Shown: positions 1 to 6,828, counted from the stretch's first letter. The stretch is DNA of 7,383 nucleotides from JADYYB01 sp964402985 (GCA_964402985.1 CAYOET010000109.1:1-7383); one strand, 5' to 3'. The notes: a model not told the origin generated them from the letters alone. Numbers and translations are program-made.

Positions 1-630
1 TCGACGATCCCGCCGAGCTGGGTCGAGACTCCCGCGACCTGCTCCGAGGTCGTGGCGATGTTGCCGATGATGGCGTTGATGCGCTCCTGATCGACGGCGG
101 CGATCACCGCGTTGACGTCGGTGAGGGTGGTGTTAAGCCCCGCGCCGAGCGTGCCGAACTCGTTCACGGCGGCGCGGGCGTCGGTGACGATCCCCTCGAA
201 CTGGGCCGAAGCCGTGGCCGCGACGCTGTCGATGCTGGCGAGCGTCGACTGCACGCTCGCCGGATCGACTGCCGCGATCAGCGTGTCGGCGCGTTCGATC
301 AGGCCGCCGGCCTGGTCGACGATCCCGCCGAAGCGGGTCGAGGCGCCGGCCACCTGTTCAGAGGCGCTGGCGATGTTGCCGACGATGGCGTTGATGCGCT
401 CCTGGTCGACGGCGGCGATGACCGCGTTGACGTCGGCGAGCGTGGTGTTGAGGCCGGCAGTGAGCGTGCGGATGTCGGAAGCGGCCTGCCGCGCGTCGGT
501 GAAGATGCTCTCGAAATTGGCCGAGGCCTCGCCGGCCCGGGCGACGACGGTGTCGAAATTCTCGAGCGAGGAGCTGACCCGCGCCGGGTTGATCGCGGCG
601 AGGACCGTGTCGGCGCGTTCGAGGATCCCG
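1..630 (-). repeat. Tandem 315-bp coding repeat in the MCE protein tail
   Basis: Two adjacent copies, 1-315 and 316-630, share a 315-bp (105-residue) period inside the MCE gene. Bases 61-120 and 376-435 match at 57 of 60 positions by my hand count, while flanking parts of the copies are more diverged. In protein, DVNAVIAAVDQERINAI (17 residues) is identical at residues 374-390 and 479-495. Further upstream (residues about 227-320) a more degenerate unit of about 94 residues is visible. The first copy is cut by the window edge, so the total copy number is unknown. Confidence 0.85.
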
Positions 631-1553
631 TTGAGCTGAGTGGACACCGCCACGATGTTGTCGACGGTGGTGGCGACCTTGTCGCGATCGACCGTGCCGA
701 TGATGCCGTTGACCTGATCGATGGTGCCGCCGAGCCGGTCGGCGAAAGCGGCGAGCGAGCCGGTGACGGCGCGAACGTCGGTCACCACCTCCTGGATGCT
801 GGTCGAGGCGTCGGCGATCCGCCCGGTAATCATATCGACGTTCTCGATCGTCGACCGGACGCGCGCGGGATCGACGGCGGCCACAACCTGGCTAGCGCCG
901 TCGACCAGCCCTTCAAGGCGGGTCGAGAGCGAGGAGACGGTGTCGGAGAGCGAGGCGACGCTCTCGATGATCCGGTCGACGCCCGCGGCGTTGTCGGCGA
1001 GCGCCGCGGTGAAGGTCTGCACGTTGGCGACGGAGGACTCGAGCGCCGGCTGCGCGGTGTTCATGAACGAGTCGACGCGACCGAGGATGGCGTCGGCGCG
1101 CTGGGCGATCGAGGTCGCGGTATTGACGAGGTCGGAGAAGGCGGAGGGCTCGCCGACCAGCTGCGGGACCTGGTTGGGCTGAAGAAGATTGGGCAGTGCG
1201 ACCGAGCCGCCCTGGAGGGTGATGTAAGCGACGCCGGTCAGCGGGTTCACGCCGAGGCCGACGGTGGTGTCGGACTTGAGCGGCGTGTCGGCCTCGGCGG
1301 CCGCCATGACCATGACCTGCGCGGGGTCTTCCGGGTTGATGCGGAGGCTCCGCACCTCGCCGACCTTGATGCCGTTGAAGAGGACGAGGCCGCCGACTTC
1401 GAGGCCGGTGACGTCGCCTGACAGCAGCACCTCGAACTGGCGCTTCTCCCCGCCGCTGTCGAGCTTGGCGAGCCAGTAGACGAAGCCGAAGCCGAGGAAG
1501 ACGGTGAGGAGGGTGAAGACCCCGATGAGGACGTAGTTGGCGCGTGTCTCCAT
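1..1553 (-). CDS. mlaD: MlaD-like MCE lipid-transport protein with long repetitive helical tail (C-terminus beyond window)
   Basis: Likely the periplasmic, membrane-anchored substrate-binding subunit of an MCE (Mla-type) lipid ABC transporter. The frame is open from an ATG at 1553 to the window edge, giving 517 residues without a stop. Residues 7-29 form one hydrophobic anchor. Residues about 39-116 are a single MCE domain, recognisable by VGGLVLFNGIKVGEV and LTGVAYITLQGG. From about residue 140 the chain is Ala/Val/Asp/Thr-rich and helical-looking. It carries alternating motifs: (V/I)(D/N)PA at residues 227, 321 and 429, and VD(Q/R)(E/D)(R/K) at 288, 382 and 487. E. coli MlaD is only about 180 residues, so the tail is the odd feature. 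By analogy with PqiB and mycobacterial Mce proteins it may form a hexameric needle across the periplasm; that is inference. The start lies 5 bases after the mlaF stop, with GAGG overlapping that stop, so translational coupling is likely. Family assignment is firm; the lipid substrate is unknown. Confidence 0.93.
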   Translation of the reverse strand, partial: METRANYVLIGVFTLLTVFLGFGFVYWLAKLDSGGEKRQFEVLLSGDVTGLEVGGLVLFNGIKVGEVRSLRINPEDPAQVMVMAAAEADTPLKSDTTVGLGVNPLTGVAYITLQGGSVALPNLLQPNQVPQLVGEPSAFSDLVNTATSIAQRADAILGRVDSFMNTAQPALESSVANVQTFTAALADNAAGVDRIIESVASLSDTVSSLSTRLEGLVDGASQVVAAVDPARVRSTIENVDMITGRIADASTSIQEVVTDVRAVTGSLAAFADRLGGTIDQVNGIIGTVDRDKVATTVDNIVAVSTQLNGILERADTVLAAINPARVSSSLENFDTVVARAGEASANFESIFTDARQAASDIRTLTAGLNTTLADVNAVIAAVDQERINAIVGNIASASEQVAGASTRFGGIVDQAGGLIERADTLIAAVDPASVQSTLASIDSVAATASAQFEGIVTDARAAVNEFGTLGAGLNTTLTDVNAVIAAVDQERINAIIGNIATTSEQVAGVSTQLGGIV

Positions 1554-1558
1554 GATCC

Positions 1559-2362
1559 TCAGCCTTGGAGGGCCGCGCGGCCGCGCGGACCCTGGAAGTA
1601 GCTCTTGACCCAGGGGTGCTCGTTGGCGAGCACCGTCTCGATCGTTCCCTCGACCAGGACGCGACGCTCCGCCAGCACTGCGATCCGGTCACAGACTCGG
1701 TGCAGGCTGTCGAGGTCGTGGGTTATCATGATTACCGAGAGGCCCAAAGTGTCTCTAAGGGTCTCGATAAGCTCGTCGAATTCGCCCGCGCCGATCGGGT
1801 CGAGACCCGACGTCGGCTCGTCGAGGAAGAGTATCTCGGGGTCGAGGGCGAGCGCCCGGGCGAGCCCGGCGCGCTTGATCATGCCGCCCGACAGTTCGGC
1901 CGGCCGCTTGTTGATCGCGTCGGCGGGGTAGCCGACCAGCGAGAGCTTGAGCCGCGCCAGCTCGTTCATCAGCCGCGGCGAGAGACGGAGATGCTCGCGC
2001 ATCGGCAGCTGCACATTCTCGAGGACGGTGAGCGAGGAGAACAGCGCGCCGTGCTGGAAGAGGACGCCCAGCCTGCGGTCGATGCGGCGCCGCTCGGTCG
2101 GGTCGGCGGTCATGTAGTCGAGCCCGAGGATCTCGATCGTCCCGCTGCGCACCGGGATCAACCCAAGGATCGAGCGGAGGAGGACGCTCTTACCGGTCCC
2201 CGATCCGCCAACGATGCTGAGGATCTCGCCGCGGAAGAGGTCGAGATCGAGCTTTTCGAGGATGGTCTTGCCGCCGATCGCCACCGTCAGCTGCCGGACC
2301 TTGAGGATGATCTCGCGCTTGGAGGCGCCGTTGCGGCTGCCGTTTGGGGTGCCCTTCGCCAT
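1559..2362 (-). CDS. mlaF: MlaF-type ABC transporter ATPase
   Basis: Cytoplasmic ATPase that powers the MCE lipid transporter. Its 267 residues match the family length. All ABC motifs are present: Walker A GGSGTGKS at 52-59, Q-loop Gln103, signature LSGGM at 157-161, Walker B ILFLDE at 177-182, D-loop SGLD at 185-188 and H-loop His215. The C-terminal stretch WVKSYFQGPRGRAA is, as I recall, typical of the MlaF branch rather than other ABC ATPases. The first 15 or so residues are polar and precede the fold. The ATG at 2362 is separated from the mlaE stop by a single base (TGACATG), so translation probably depends on coupling to mlaE; I see no strong ribosome site. The 5-base gap to the MCE gene places all three in one operon. 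Confidence 0.95.
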   Translation of the reverse strand: MAKGTPNGSRNGASKREIILKVRQLTVAIGGKTILEKLDLDLFRGEILSIVGGSGTGKSVLLRSILGLIPVRSGTIEILGLDYMTADPTERRRIDRRLGVLFQHGALFSSLTVLENVQLPMREHLRLSPRLMNELARLKLSLVGYPADAINKRPAELSGGMIKRAGLARALALDPEILFLDEPTSGLDPIGAGEFDELIETLRDTLGLSVIMITHDLDSLHRVCDRIAVLAERRVLVEGTIETVLANEHPWVKSYFQGPRGRAALQG

Positions 2363-2363
2363 G

Positions 2364-3542
2364 TCAGTAGTCCAGCGCGGCGAAGAAGGCGGCGAACAGG
2401 CCGTCGACCAGGATGATCACGAAGATCGACTTCACCACGGACTCGGTGGTGTGCTTGCCGAGCGATTCGGTGCTGCCTTTGACCTTTAGCCCTTCGACCA
2501 CCGCGATGATGGCGATCATCACCGCCATGAACGGCGCCTTGGCGAGGCCGACGAAGAAAGTGTTGAGGCCGACCACGTCGCGGAGCCGCGCGATGAACGT
2601 GGCGACCGGCATGTCGATGTAGATGTAGGCGACGATCGCGCCGCCCGCGAGCGCGAAGATATCCGCCACGAAGGCGAGAAGCGGGAGCGCGATCAACATC
2701 GCGATCAGGCGGGGGAGGATCAGGACCTCCTCGGGGTCGACGCCGATCACCTTGAGGGCGTCGATCTCCTCGCGCATCTTCATCGCGCCGATTTCGGCGG
2801 TGAAGGCGCTGCCCGAGCGGCCGGCGACCATGATCGCGGTCAGCAGGATGCCCATCTCGCGAAGGGTAAGGAGGCCGACCATGTCGACCACGAACACGTC
2901 AGCGCCGAACTCGGTGAAGTAGAACGCCGCCTGCTGGGCGATGATGCCGCCGACGAGGAGGCCGATGAGGGCGACGATCGGCACGCCCTGGAGGCCGATC
3001 CGCTCGAGATGGAAGACGATCGAGGTGATGCGGAGCCGCCTCGGCGAGACGATCCCGCGCGCGATCCCGCCGATCGACGACCCGAGGATGGAAATTCCGA
3101 GGCCGAAATCGTCCCAGAGCTCGTAGACCACCTGGCCGACCCGACCGAGGATCGCGGTACCGAACGCCCGCGCCGCTCGCGGTTTTGGCGGCGCGGTCGC
3201 TGGCGGCTCGACGGCCTTGAGGAGCCGTTCGGCGTTGGGCGGCATCCGGGCGAAGGTCACCGACCCGCCGTCGCCCACGCCCCGGGCCAGGCGGTCGATG
3301 AGCCAGGCGCCGGCCGTGTCGAGGTCGCCGAGCCTGCCGAGGTCGACAATGGAGGCGCCGGAGCGGTCGCGGATCGCCTCGTCGACCGCCGATTCGAGGC
3401 TGGCGACGGTGCGGACGGTCCACGGGCCCTCGACGACAAGCCGCTTTCCCCCTGGAGCCTCGACCGCCCGGAGGGCGGCGGCGGCTGCAAAGGCGGCTCC
3501 GTCGAGGGTGTCTGATTCTGCCGCTATGCCTTGTAAAACCAC
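2364..3542 (-). CDS. mlaE: MlaE-type lipid ABC transporter permease with N-terminal STAS (MlaB-like) domain
   Basis: Inner-membrane permease of the MCE lipid transporter, 392 residues. Residues about 32-112 look like a STAS domain: a strand-helix pattern with LDTAG at 74-78, where Thr76 appears to match the functionally important Thr52 of E. coli MlaB. A Pro/Ala/Lys-rich linker (113-125) joins it to a complete MlaE permease domain (about 128-392). The hallmark stretch GRSGSAFTAEIGAMKMREEI at 241-260 is intact. Several hydrophobic segments follow, clearly at about 187-206, 278-308 and 332-350. E. coli encodes MlaB as a separate protein; fused STAS-MlaE forms are known elsewhere, so this fusion explains why no separate mlaB is seen here. 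The start is GTG at 3542, with GAGG at 3553-3556 ten bases upstream; no in-frame ATG occurs before Met100, which lies inside the STAS domain. Confidence 0.94.
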   Translation of the reverse strand: MVLQGIAAESDTLDGAAFAAAAALRAVEAPGGKRLVVEGPWTVRTVASLESAVDEAIRDRSGASIVDLGRLGDLDTAGAWLIDRLARGVGDGGSVTFARMPPNAERLLKAVEPPATAPPKPRAARAFGTAILGRVGQVVYELWDDFGLGISILGSSIGGIARGIVSPRRLRITSIVFHLERIGLQGVPIVALIGLLVGGIIAQQAAFYFTEFGADVFVVDMVGLLTLREMGILLTAIMVAGRSGSAFTAEIGAMKMREEIDALKVIGVDPEEVLILPRLIAMLIALPLLAFVADIFALAGGAIVAYIYIDMPVATFIARLRDVVGLNTFFVGLAKAPFMAVMIAIIAVVEGLKVKGSTESLGKHTTESVVKSIFVIILVDGLFAAFFAALDY

Positions 3543-3552
3543 AATAATTTCG

Positions 3553-3556
3553 CCTC
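3553..3556 (-). promoter_or_regulatory. Ribosome binding site supporting the GTG start of mlaE
   Basis: On the minus strand GAGG lies 10 bases before the GTG at 3542. The spacing is slightly long, but this is the only purine-rich match upstream of a start that preserves the whole STAS domain. Confidence 0.5.
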
Positions 3557-3741
3557 GGCGGGAGTCTGCGCCGGGCCTTGTTCAATCTCAAGCGCCGGCG
3601 CCATTTAACGGCGCGGCGTGGCGAACCGGCATCATCTGTCGGCAATTGCGCCACAAACGTGTCGCGGCGTAGATTTGCTCCCTATCGCGAATCGTGCTGA
3701 CGGGCCAAGGATTTGTGTGCCTTGGGGCGGGGGCGGCGGAC

Positions 3742-3747
3742 GGAGGG
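3742..3747 (+). promoter_or_regulatory. Strong Shine-Dalgarno deciding the 3755 start
   Basis: GGAGGG ends 7 bases before the ATG at 3755. This favours that ATG over the in-frame TTG at 3713, which has no comparable site. Confidence 0.8.
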
Positions 3748-3754
3748 CGATCGA

Positions 3755-4708
3755 ATGAGCGGCGAGCGAGCGGAGCTGCAGGCCGAGGACACGGAGCCGG
3801 CAGGCGGGGCCGCGGATTTCGAGGCGATTCAGGGCGCGGTCGAGGAGACCGCGCGGGGACGGTGGTTCCTGGCCGAATTTGCCCGCCGCAACCGCGTCGC
3901 CGACACCGGTACCCTCCTCGAAGCGCTGCAGCGGATCGAAGCCGGCATCGCCAAGCCATCCGTGGCCTCGGCGCCCGAGGCGATGAGGCGGATGGGGCCG
4001 GCGCTCGCCGACGCGCTCGTCGAGCTCCGCCTGGTGCTCGGTGGTCCGCGTCCGGGCGAGAGCGCGCAGGACCGCCTTCTCCGCGCGCAGAGCCAACTCA
4101 ACATGCTCGAGCATCGGCTGCACAGTTTCATCCGCGAGCTCGGGATCGAGCTGCCGCCGGGGCGTCCGCTGTCCAAACAGCCGATTTCGGTACAGGGCAA
4201 CCTTCCCGCGCCGGGGGGCGCCTCGCGCGCGCAGCCGGCAGCGCCGATGGTCGTGCCGGCGCGCGGCTCTTATTGGGCGAGCGAAAAGCCGATCACGCCG
4301 GCGGTTCCGAATCTGCCGGCCAAGCCGACGGCCAGCCAGCCGGAGGGCCGCCACGCCCTCGAGACGCTCGAACGGGCCGGCGTTGCGGCGCCGCTGCCGC
4401 AGGTCGGCGAGCTGCGTCTGAGCACCGCGGCTGTGGTGGGCCAAGCGGCGCCATGGCAGGCCGGGCCGGTGGCCGCGTCGCTCGTCGGGGAGATACGGCC
4501 GGAGTTCCAGCCGCCGATCGCGATGTCCGCCGCCGGCGCAGAGCAAGCAATTGCAGCCACCTCAGTGGCCGCGACAGCTATCGTCCCGACGACGGTTGCC
4601 GCGGCGGCGGCGAACGCCCCAACAACCGAGACGGGCGTGACGGCCAAGCCACGGCCCGACCCGACGCTTCGGATGACGCCGGGGCAGAAGGCCGCTCTCT
4701 TCTCCTAG
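3755..4708 (+). CDS. Hypothetical protein: conserved GRWFLAEFARRNR N-terminal block, Ala/Pro-rich remainder
   Basis: A 317-residue protein of unknown function. It has no signal peptide or clear membrane segment, so it is probably cytoplasmic. Residues 22-64 contain ETARGRWFLAEFARRNR (31-47), then ADTGTLLEALQRIE (49-62). From memory, this block resembles an alphaproteobacterial hypothetical family, but I cannot name a domain. Residues 75-132 look helical, including SAQDRLLRAQSQLNMLEHRL (103-122), which has coiled-coil character. From about 133 to 300 the chain is Pro/Ala/Val-rich and low in complexity, probably disordered. A short charged, proline-containing tail, RPDPTLRMTPGQKAALFS, ends the protein and may be a docking peptide (inference). 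The ATG at 3755 is chosen for its strong ribosome site. The gene is divergent from the mla operon and convergent with the dehydratase; a regulatory role is possible but unproven. That it is coding is well supported by the clean N-terminal block and start signal. Confidence 0.82.
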   Translation: MSGERAELQAEDTEPAGGAADFEAIQGAVEETARGRWFLAEFARRNRVADTGTLLEALQRIEAGIAKPSVASAPEAMRRMGPALADALVELRLVLGGPRPGESAQDRLLRAQSQLNMLEHRLHSFIRELGIELPPGRPLSKQPISVQGNLPAPGGASRAQPAAPMVVPARGSYWASEKPITPAVPNLPAKPTASQPEGRHALETLERAGVAAPLPQVGELRLSTAAVVGQAAPWQAGPVAASLVGEIRPEFQPPIAMSAAGAEQAIAATSVAATAIVPTTVAAAAANAPTTETGVTAKPRPDPTLRMTPGQKAALFS

Positions 4709-4715
4709 GCTGGTA

Positions 4716-4735
4716 CGCCAGCCGCCCGGCTGGCG
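4716..4735. terminator. Hairpin between convergent genes, possible bidirectional terminator
   Basis: CGCCAGCCG and CGGCTGGCG form a perfect 9-bp stem around a 2-base CC loop (or 8 bp around 4 bases). It starts 8 bases after the stop of the plus-strand gene and lies 27 bases beyond the stop of the convergent dehydratase gene. Neither side has a proper T-run, so a classical intrinsic terminator is uncertain, but the position between convergent stops fits termination or mRNA 3'-end protection. Confidence 0.5.
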
Positions 4736-4762
4736 CTTCCCAAGGACGCGCCAACAGATCCG

Positions 4763-5755
4763 CTAGAGCGCGAGGGCCTGCGCGAGCACGGCCTGGTCGA
4801 TGTTGCCGCCCGAGAGGACGGCAACCACGGTCTTTCCGTGCGCCGCGAACGCACCCGATACAAGAGCGGCGAGGGCTACTGCGCCGCCCGGCTCGACCAC
4901 CAGCTTGAGTTCGCGGAAGGCGAAGGCGACTGCGGCGAGGGCCTCGTCGTCGCTCACCGTCATCGCGCCGGAAACGTTGGTGCGGTTGAGAGCGAAGCCG
5001 AGCGCGCCCGGCCGGGTCGCCAAGAGCGCGTCGCATACCGAGCCGGAGGCCCGGGGATTGGAGAGGATGGTCGCGGCGGCGAGCGATCGTGCGTAGTCGT
5101 CGAAGCCGGCGGGCTCGACGATATGCGTCGCCGTCCTGGGGCTGAGCGCGCGAATGGCGAGGGCGATCCCGGCCGCGAGGCCGCCGCCGCTGCACGGCAC
5201 CAGCACGGCGTCGAGCTCGAGACCGGCTGCCGCCGCGTCCTCGGCGATCTCGATCCCGGCGGTCGCCTGCCCGGCGATGACGCGCGGATCCTCGTAGGGG
5301 TGGATGAGCGTGCCGCCGTGACGCGCGATATGCGCGTTCACCACCGCGTCGCGGTCCTCGGTGGCGCGGTCATAGTCGACGATCGTCGCGCCCGCCCGAG
5401 CCGTCCGTGCGCGCTTGATCGCCGGGGCGTCGGCCGGCATCACGATTGTCGCCTTGGCGCCGACGAGGCGCGCGGCTTCCGCGACGCCCTGGGCGTGATT
5501 GCCGGAAGAGACTGCGACCATACCCGCCGCGCGCTCGGAGGCGGTGAGCAGCGTCGCCGCCGAGTAGGCGCCGCGGAACTTGAACGAACCGGTGCGCTGG
5601 AGGTTGTCGCATTTGAGGAGAACGCGCGCGCCGACGAGATCGTCGAGATAGGCGCTGCGAAGGAGCGGGGTGCGCACCGCAACCCCGGCGATCCGCGCGG
5701 CGGCCGCGCGGGCATCGTCGATGGTCGGGAGGGGCAAGGATGCGGGAGCCTTCAT
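4763..5755 (-). CDS. PLP-dependent threonine/serine dehydratase-like enzyme
   Basis: A 330-residue fold-type II PLP enzyme of the threonine dehydratase/serine racemase family. It probably deaminates L-threonine or L-serine to the 2-oxoacid and ammonia. The PLP lysine is Lys59 in GSFKFRGA (57-63). The cofactor-carboxylate loop SSGNHAQG is at 83-90, the phosphate-binding glycine loop CSGGGLAAG at 188-196, and the pyridine-side SGGN at 315-318. There is no C-terminal ACT domain, so this is the short catabolic/racemase-like form, not the feedback-regulated biosynthetic IlvA. Glu214 and Asp220 sit where serine racemase has two of its metal ligands, which leaves serine racemase or hydroxyaspartate dehydratase activity open. 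The ATG at 5755 has GAGG at 5763-5766, 7 bases upstream. It follows the metallophosphoesterase by 33 bp on the same strand, so they are probably co-transcribed; the two functions have no obvious link. The family call is firm; the substrate is not. Confidence 0.92.
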   Translation of the reverse strand: MKAPASLPLPTIDDARAAAARIAGVAVRTPLLRSAYLDDLVGARVLLKCDNLQRTGSFKFRGAYSAATLLTASERAAGMVAVSSGNHAQGVAEAARLVGAKATIVMPADAPAIKRARTARAGATIVDYDRATEDRDAVVNAHIARHGGTLIHPYEDPRVIAGQATAGIEIAEDAAAAGLELDAVLVPCSGGGLAAGIALAIRALSPRTATHIVEPAGFDDYARSLAAATILSNPRASGSVCDALLATRPGALGFALNRTNVSGAMTVSDDEALAAVAFAFRELKLVVEPGGAVALAALVSGAFAAHGKTVVAVLSGGNIDQAVLAQALAL

Positions 5756-5788
5756 GCCCCCGCCTCTAGCACATCGGCGGGCGCGGCC

Positions 5789-6607
5789 TCACCAGGTGGC
5801 GAGCCGAGGCTCCTGCTCGGTGTCCTCGGTCGGGGTCTCTATGCCGGCCTCTTCGGTGGCGCCCTGCCAGGTCACCAGCTCGAGGCGGCCGTGCATGTCC
5901 TCGGTCACCGCGGTGCAGCTCTCCACCCAGTCGCCGGTGTTGACGTAGCGGATGCCGAGGAAATCCTGCATCCCGGCGTGGTGGATGTGGCCGCAAATCA
6001 CGCCGTCCGCGCCGACGCGGCGCGCTTCCTCGGCGAGGAGCTGCTCGAAGTCGCTGGCCTCGTTGACCATCAACTTCACCTTGTGCTTGGCCCAGGCCGA
6101 GAACGACCACGGCACCAGACCGTAATGGCGCCGCACGCGGTTGATCACCCCGTTGAGGGAGAGAGCTCCGCGGTAGCCGAGATCGCCGAGCCCGGCCAGC
6201 CAGGGGGCGTGCTGGGCGACCGAGTCGAACTGGTCGCCGTGGATGACGAGGAAGCGCTGGCCGTCCGCGGTCTCGTGGACGATGCGGTCGGTGACCGTGA
6301 TCCCGCCGAACTGGAACCCTTCGAACTGGCGCAGGAACGAGTCGTGGTTGCCGGGCAGGAGAACGATCCTGGTGCCGGCCCGCGCCTTGGCGAGGAGCAG
6401 CATGACCACGTCGTTGTGGCTCTGCGGCCAATGCCAGTTGCGCTCGAGGCGCCAGCCGTCGAGGAAGTCACCGACGAGGTAGATCGTCTCGGCGTCGTTG
6501 TGGCGCAGAAAATCGGCGAAAGCATCCGCCCGGCTGGCCTTGGCGCCGAGGTGGAGGTCCGAGAGAAACAGCGTCCGGAAATATCGGATATCCGGTCGGT
6601 CAAGCAT
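5789..6607 (-). CDS. Metallophosphoesterase, UDP-2,3-diacylglucosamine diphosphatase (LpxH)-like
   Basis: A 272-residue calcineurin-like phosphoesterase of the LpxH-like group, probably cytoplasmic or membrane-peripheral. The dinuclear metal site is complete: SDLHLG with Asp17 and His19, GDFLDGW with Asp47, GNHD with Asn87 and His88, HGDQFD with His123, and GHIHH with His207 and His209. Canonical LpxH has GNRD where this has GNHD, and is about 240 residues long. Alphaproteobacteria usually use LpxI for that lipid A step, so this is better called an LpxH-like phosphoesterase of unproven substrate; a phospholipid or nucleotide-sugar diphosphate is plausible. The C-terminal 25 residues are acidic and look disordered. 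The ATG at 6607 has GAGG at 6615-6618, 7 bases upstream. It is the first gene of a likely operon with the dehydratase and divergent from the FAH-family gene. Confidence 0.9.
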   Translation of the reverse strand: MLDRPDIRYFRTLFLSDLHLGAKASRADAFADFLRHNDAETIYLVGDFLDGWRLERNWHWPQSHNDVVMLLLAKARAGTRIVLLPGNHDSFLRQFEGFQFGGITVTDRIVHETADGQRFLVIHGDQFDSVAQHAPWLAGLGDLGYRGALSLNGVINRVRRHYGLVPWSFSAWAKHKVKLMVNEASDFEQLLAEEARRVGADGVICGHIHHAGMQDFLGIRYVNTGDWVESCTAVTEDMHGRLELVTWQGATEEAGIETPTEDTEQEPRLATW

Positions 6608-6703
6608 TGAGTGGCCTCGCCGTCTCCAATGTGCGCCCCCCTACCCGATTCGCACTACAACAATATGACTGGGAAAGGGCACAGCTCCCCGCGCATATGG
6701 TCT

Positions 6704-6719
6704 CTCCGGACAACCGGAG
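6704..6719. repeat. Short hairpin followed by T-rich stretch
   Basis: CTCCGG and CCGGAG form a 6-bp stem around an ACAA loop. On the plus strand TCTTTT follows at 6724-6729, resembling a weak terminator. No plus-strand gene precedes it, so its role is unclear; it could instead sit in the 5' leader of the minus-strand phosphoesterase gene. Confidence 0.45.
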
Positions 6720-6767
6720 GGAGTCTTTTGGCTTAGCGGAGAAACCGGGCGGCAGCAAATCACGCAA

Positions 6768-6796
6768 CGCTCACGCATGGCTGACATGCGTGAGCG
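6768..6796. repeat. Perfect 12-bp inverted repeat with 5-base loop
   Basis: CGCTCACGCATG and CATGCGTGAGCG pair perfectly around GCTGA. This 29-bp dyad is far beyond chance for non-coding sequence of this size. As DNA it could be an operator; as RNA, a very stable hairpin on either strand. It has no T-run after it. Confidence 0.85.
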
Positions 6797-6798
6797 CC

Positions 6799-6820
6799 AG
6801 GGCGGATGCCCGTTCGCCCT
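6799..6820. repeat. Weaker hairpin immediately after the 12-bp dyad
   Basis: AGGGCG (6799-6804) pairs with CGCCCT (6815-6820). Allowing two G-U pairs, the stem extends inward to 9 pairs around GCCC. It starts only 3 bases after the preceding dyad, so the two would stack in one transcript. Confidence 0.5.
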
Positions 6821-6828
6821 CAGCCTTT

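Larger units (their letters stand above)
3543..3754. promoter_or_regulatory. Divergent intergenic region between mlaE and the 3755 gene
   Basis: This 212-bp gap separates two divergent genes and must hold promoters for both. On the plus strand TTGCGC (3646-3651), an 18-base spacer and TAGATT (3670-3675) form a weak sigma70-like candidate. On the minus strand TTGAGA (3591-3586), a 17-base spacer and CAGACT (3568-3563) is weaker still and would leave only a very short leader. A GCGCC/GGCGC dyad at 3598-3602 and 3610-3614 flanks an AT-rich centre and could be an operator, but it is short for GC-rich DNA. The region as a promoter zone is likely; the individual boxes are guesses. Confidence 0.4.

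Noticed and set aside
112..1182. Plus-strand open frames of 175 and 153 codons opposite the MCE gene
   Set aside because: Their repeated Ser/Ala-rich look is only the mirror of the MCE tail repeats, whose minus-strand frame is continuous and begins with an anchor and MCE domain.
913..1692. 259-codon minus-strand open frame overlapping mlaF and the MCE gene
   Set aside because: Out of frame with both genes, extremely Arg-rich, and no family features.
1565..2416. 283-codon plus-strand open frame opposite mlaF
   Set aside because: The opposite strand encodes an ATPase with every ABC motif. The plus frame has no motif and ignores the operon boundaries.
3694..4908. 404-codon plus-strand open frame overlapping the 3755 gene
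   Set aside because: A shifted frame of the real gene, rich in Arg/Gly/Ala, that runs into the convergent dehydratase gene. The 3755 frame has the strong ribosome site and the conserved block.
4838..6610. 590-codon plus-strand open frame spanning two minus-strand genes
   Set aside because: It is antisense to the dehydratase and phosphoesterase, both of which show complete family motifs. Its translation is Arg/Gly/Ala/Val-rich without recognisable motifs, as expected for a mirror frame in GC-rich DNA.
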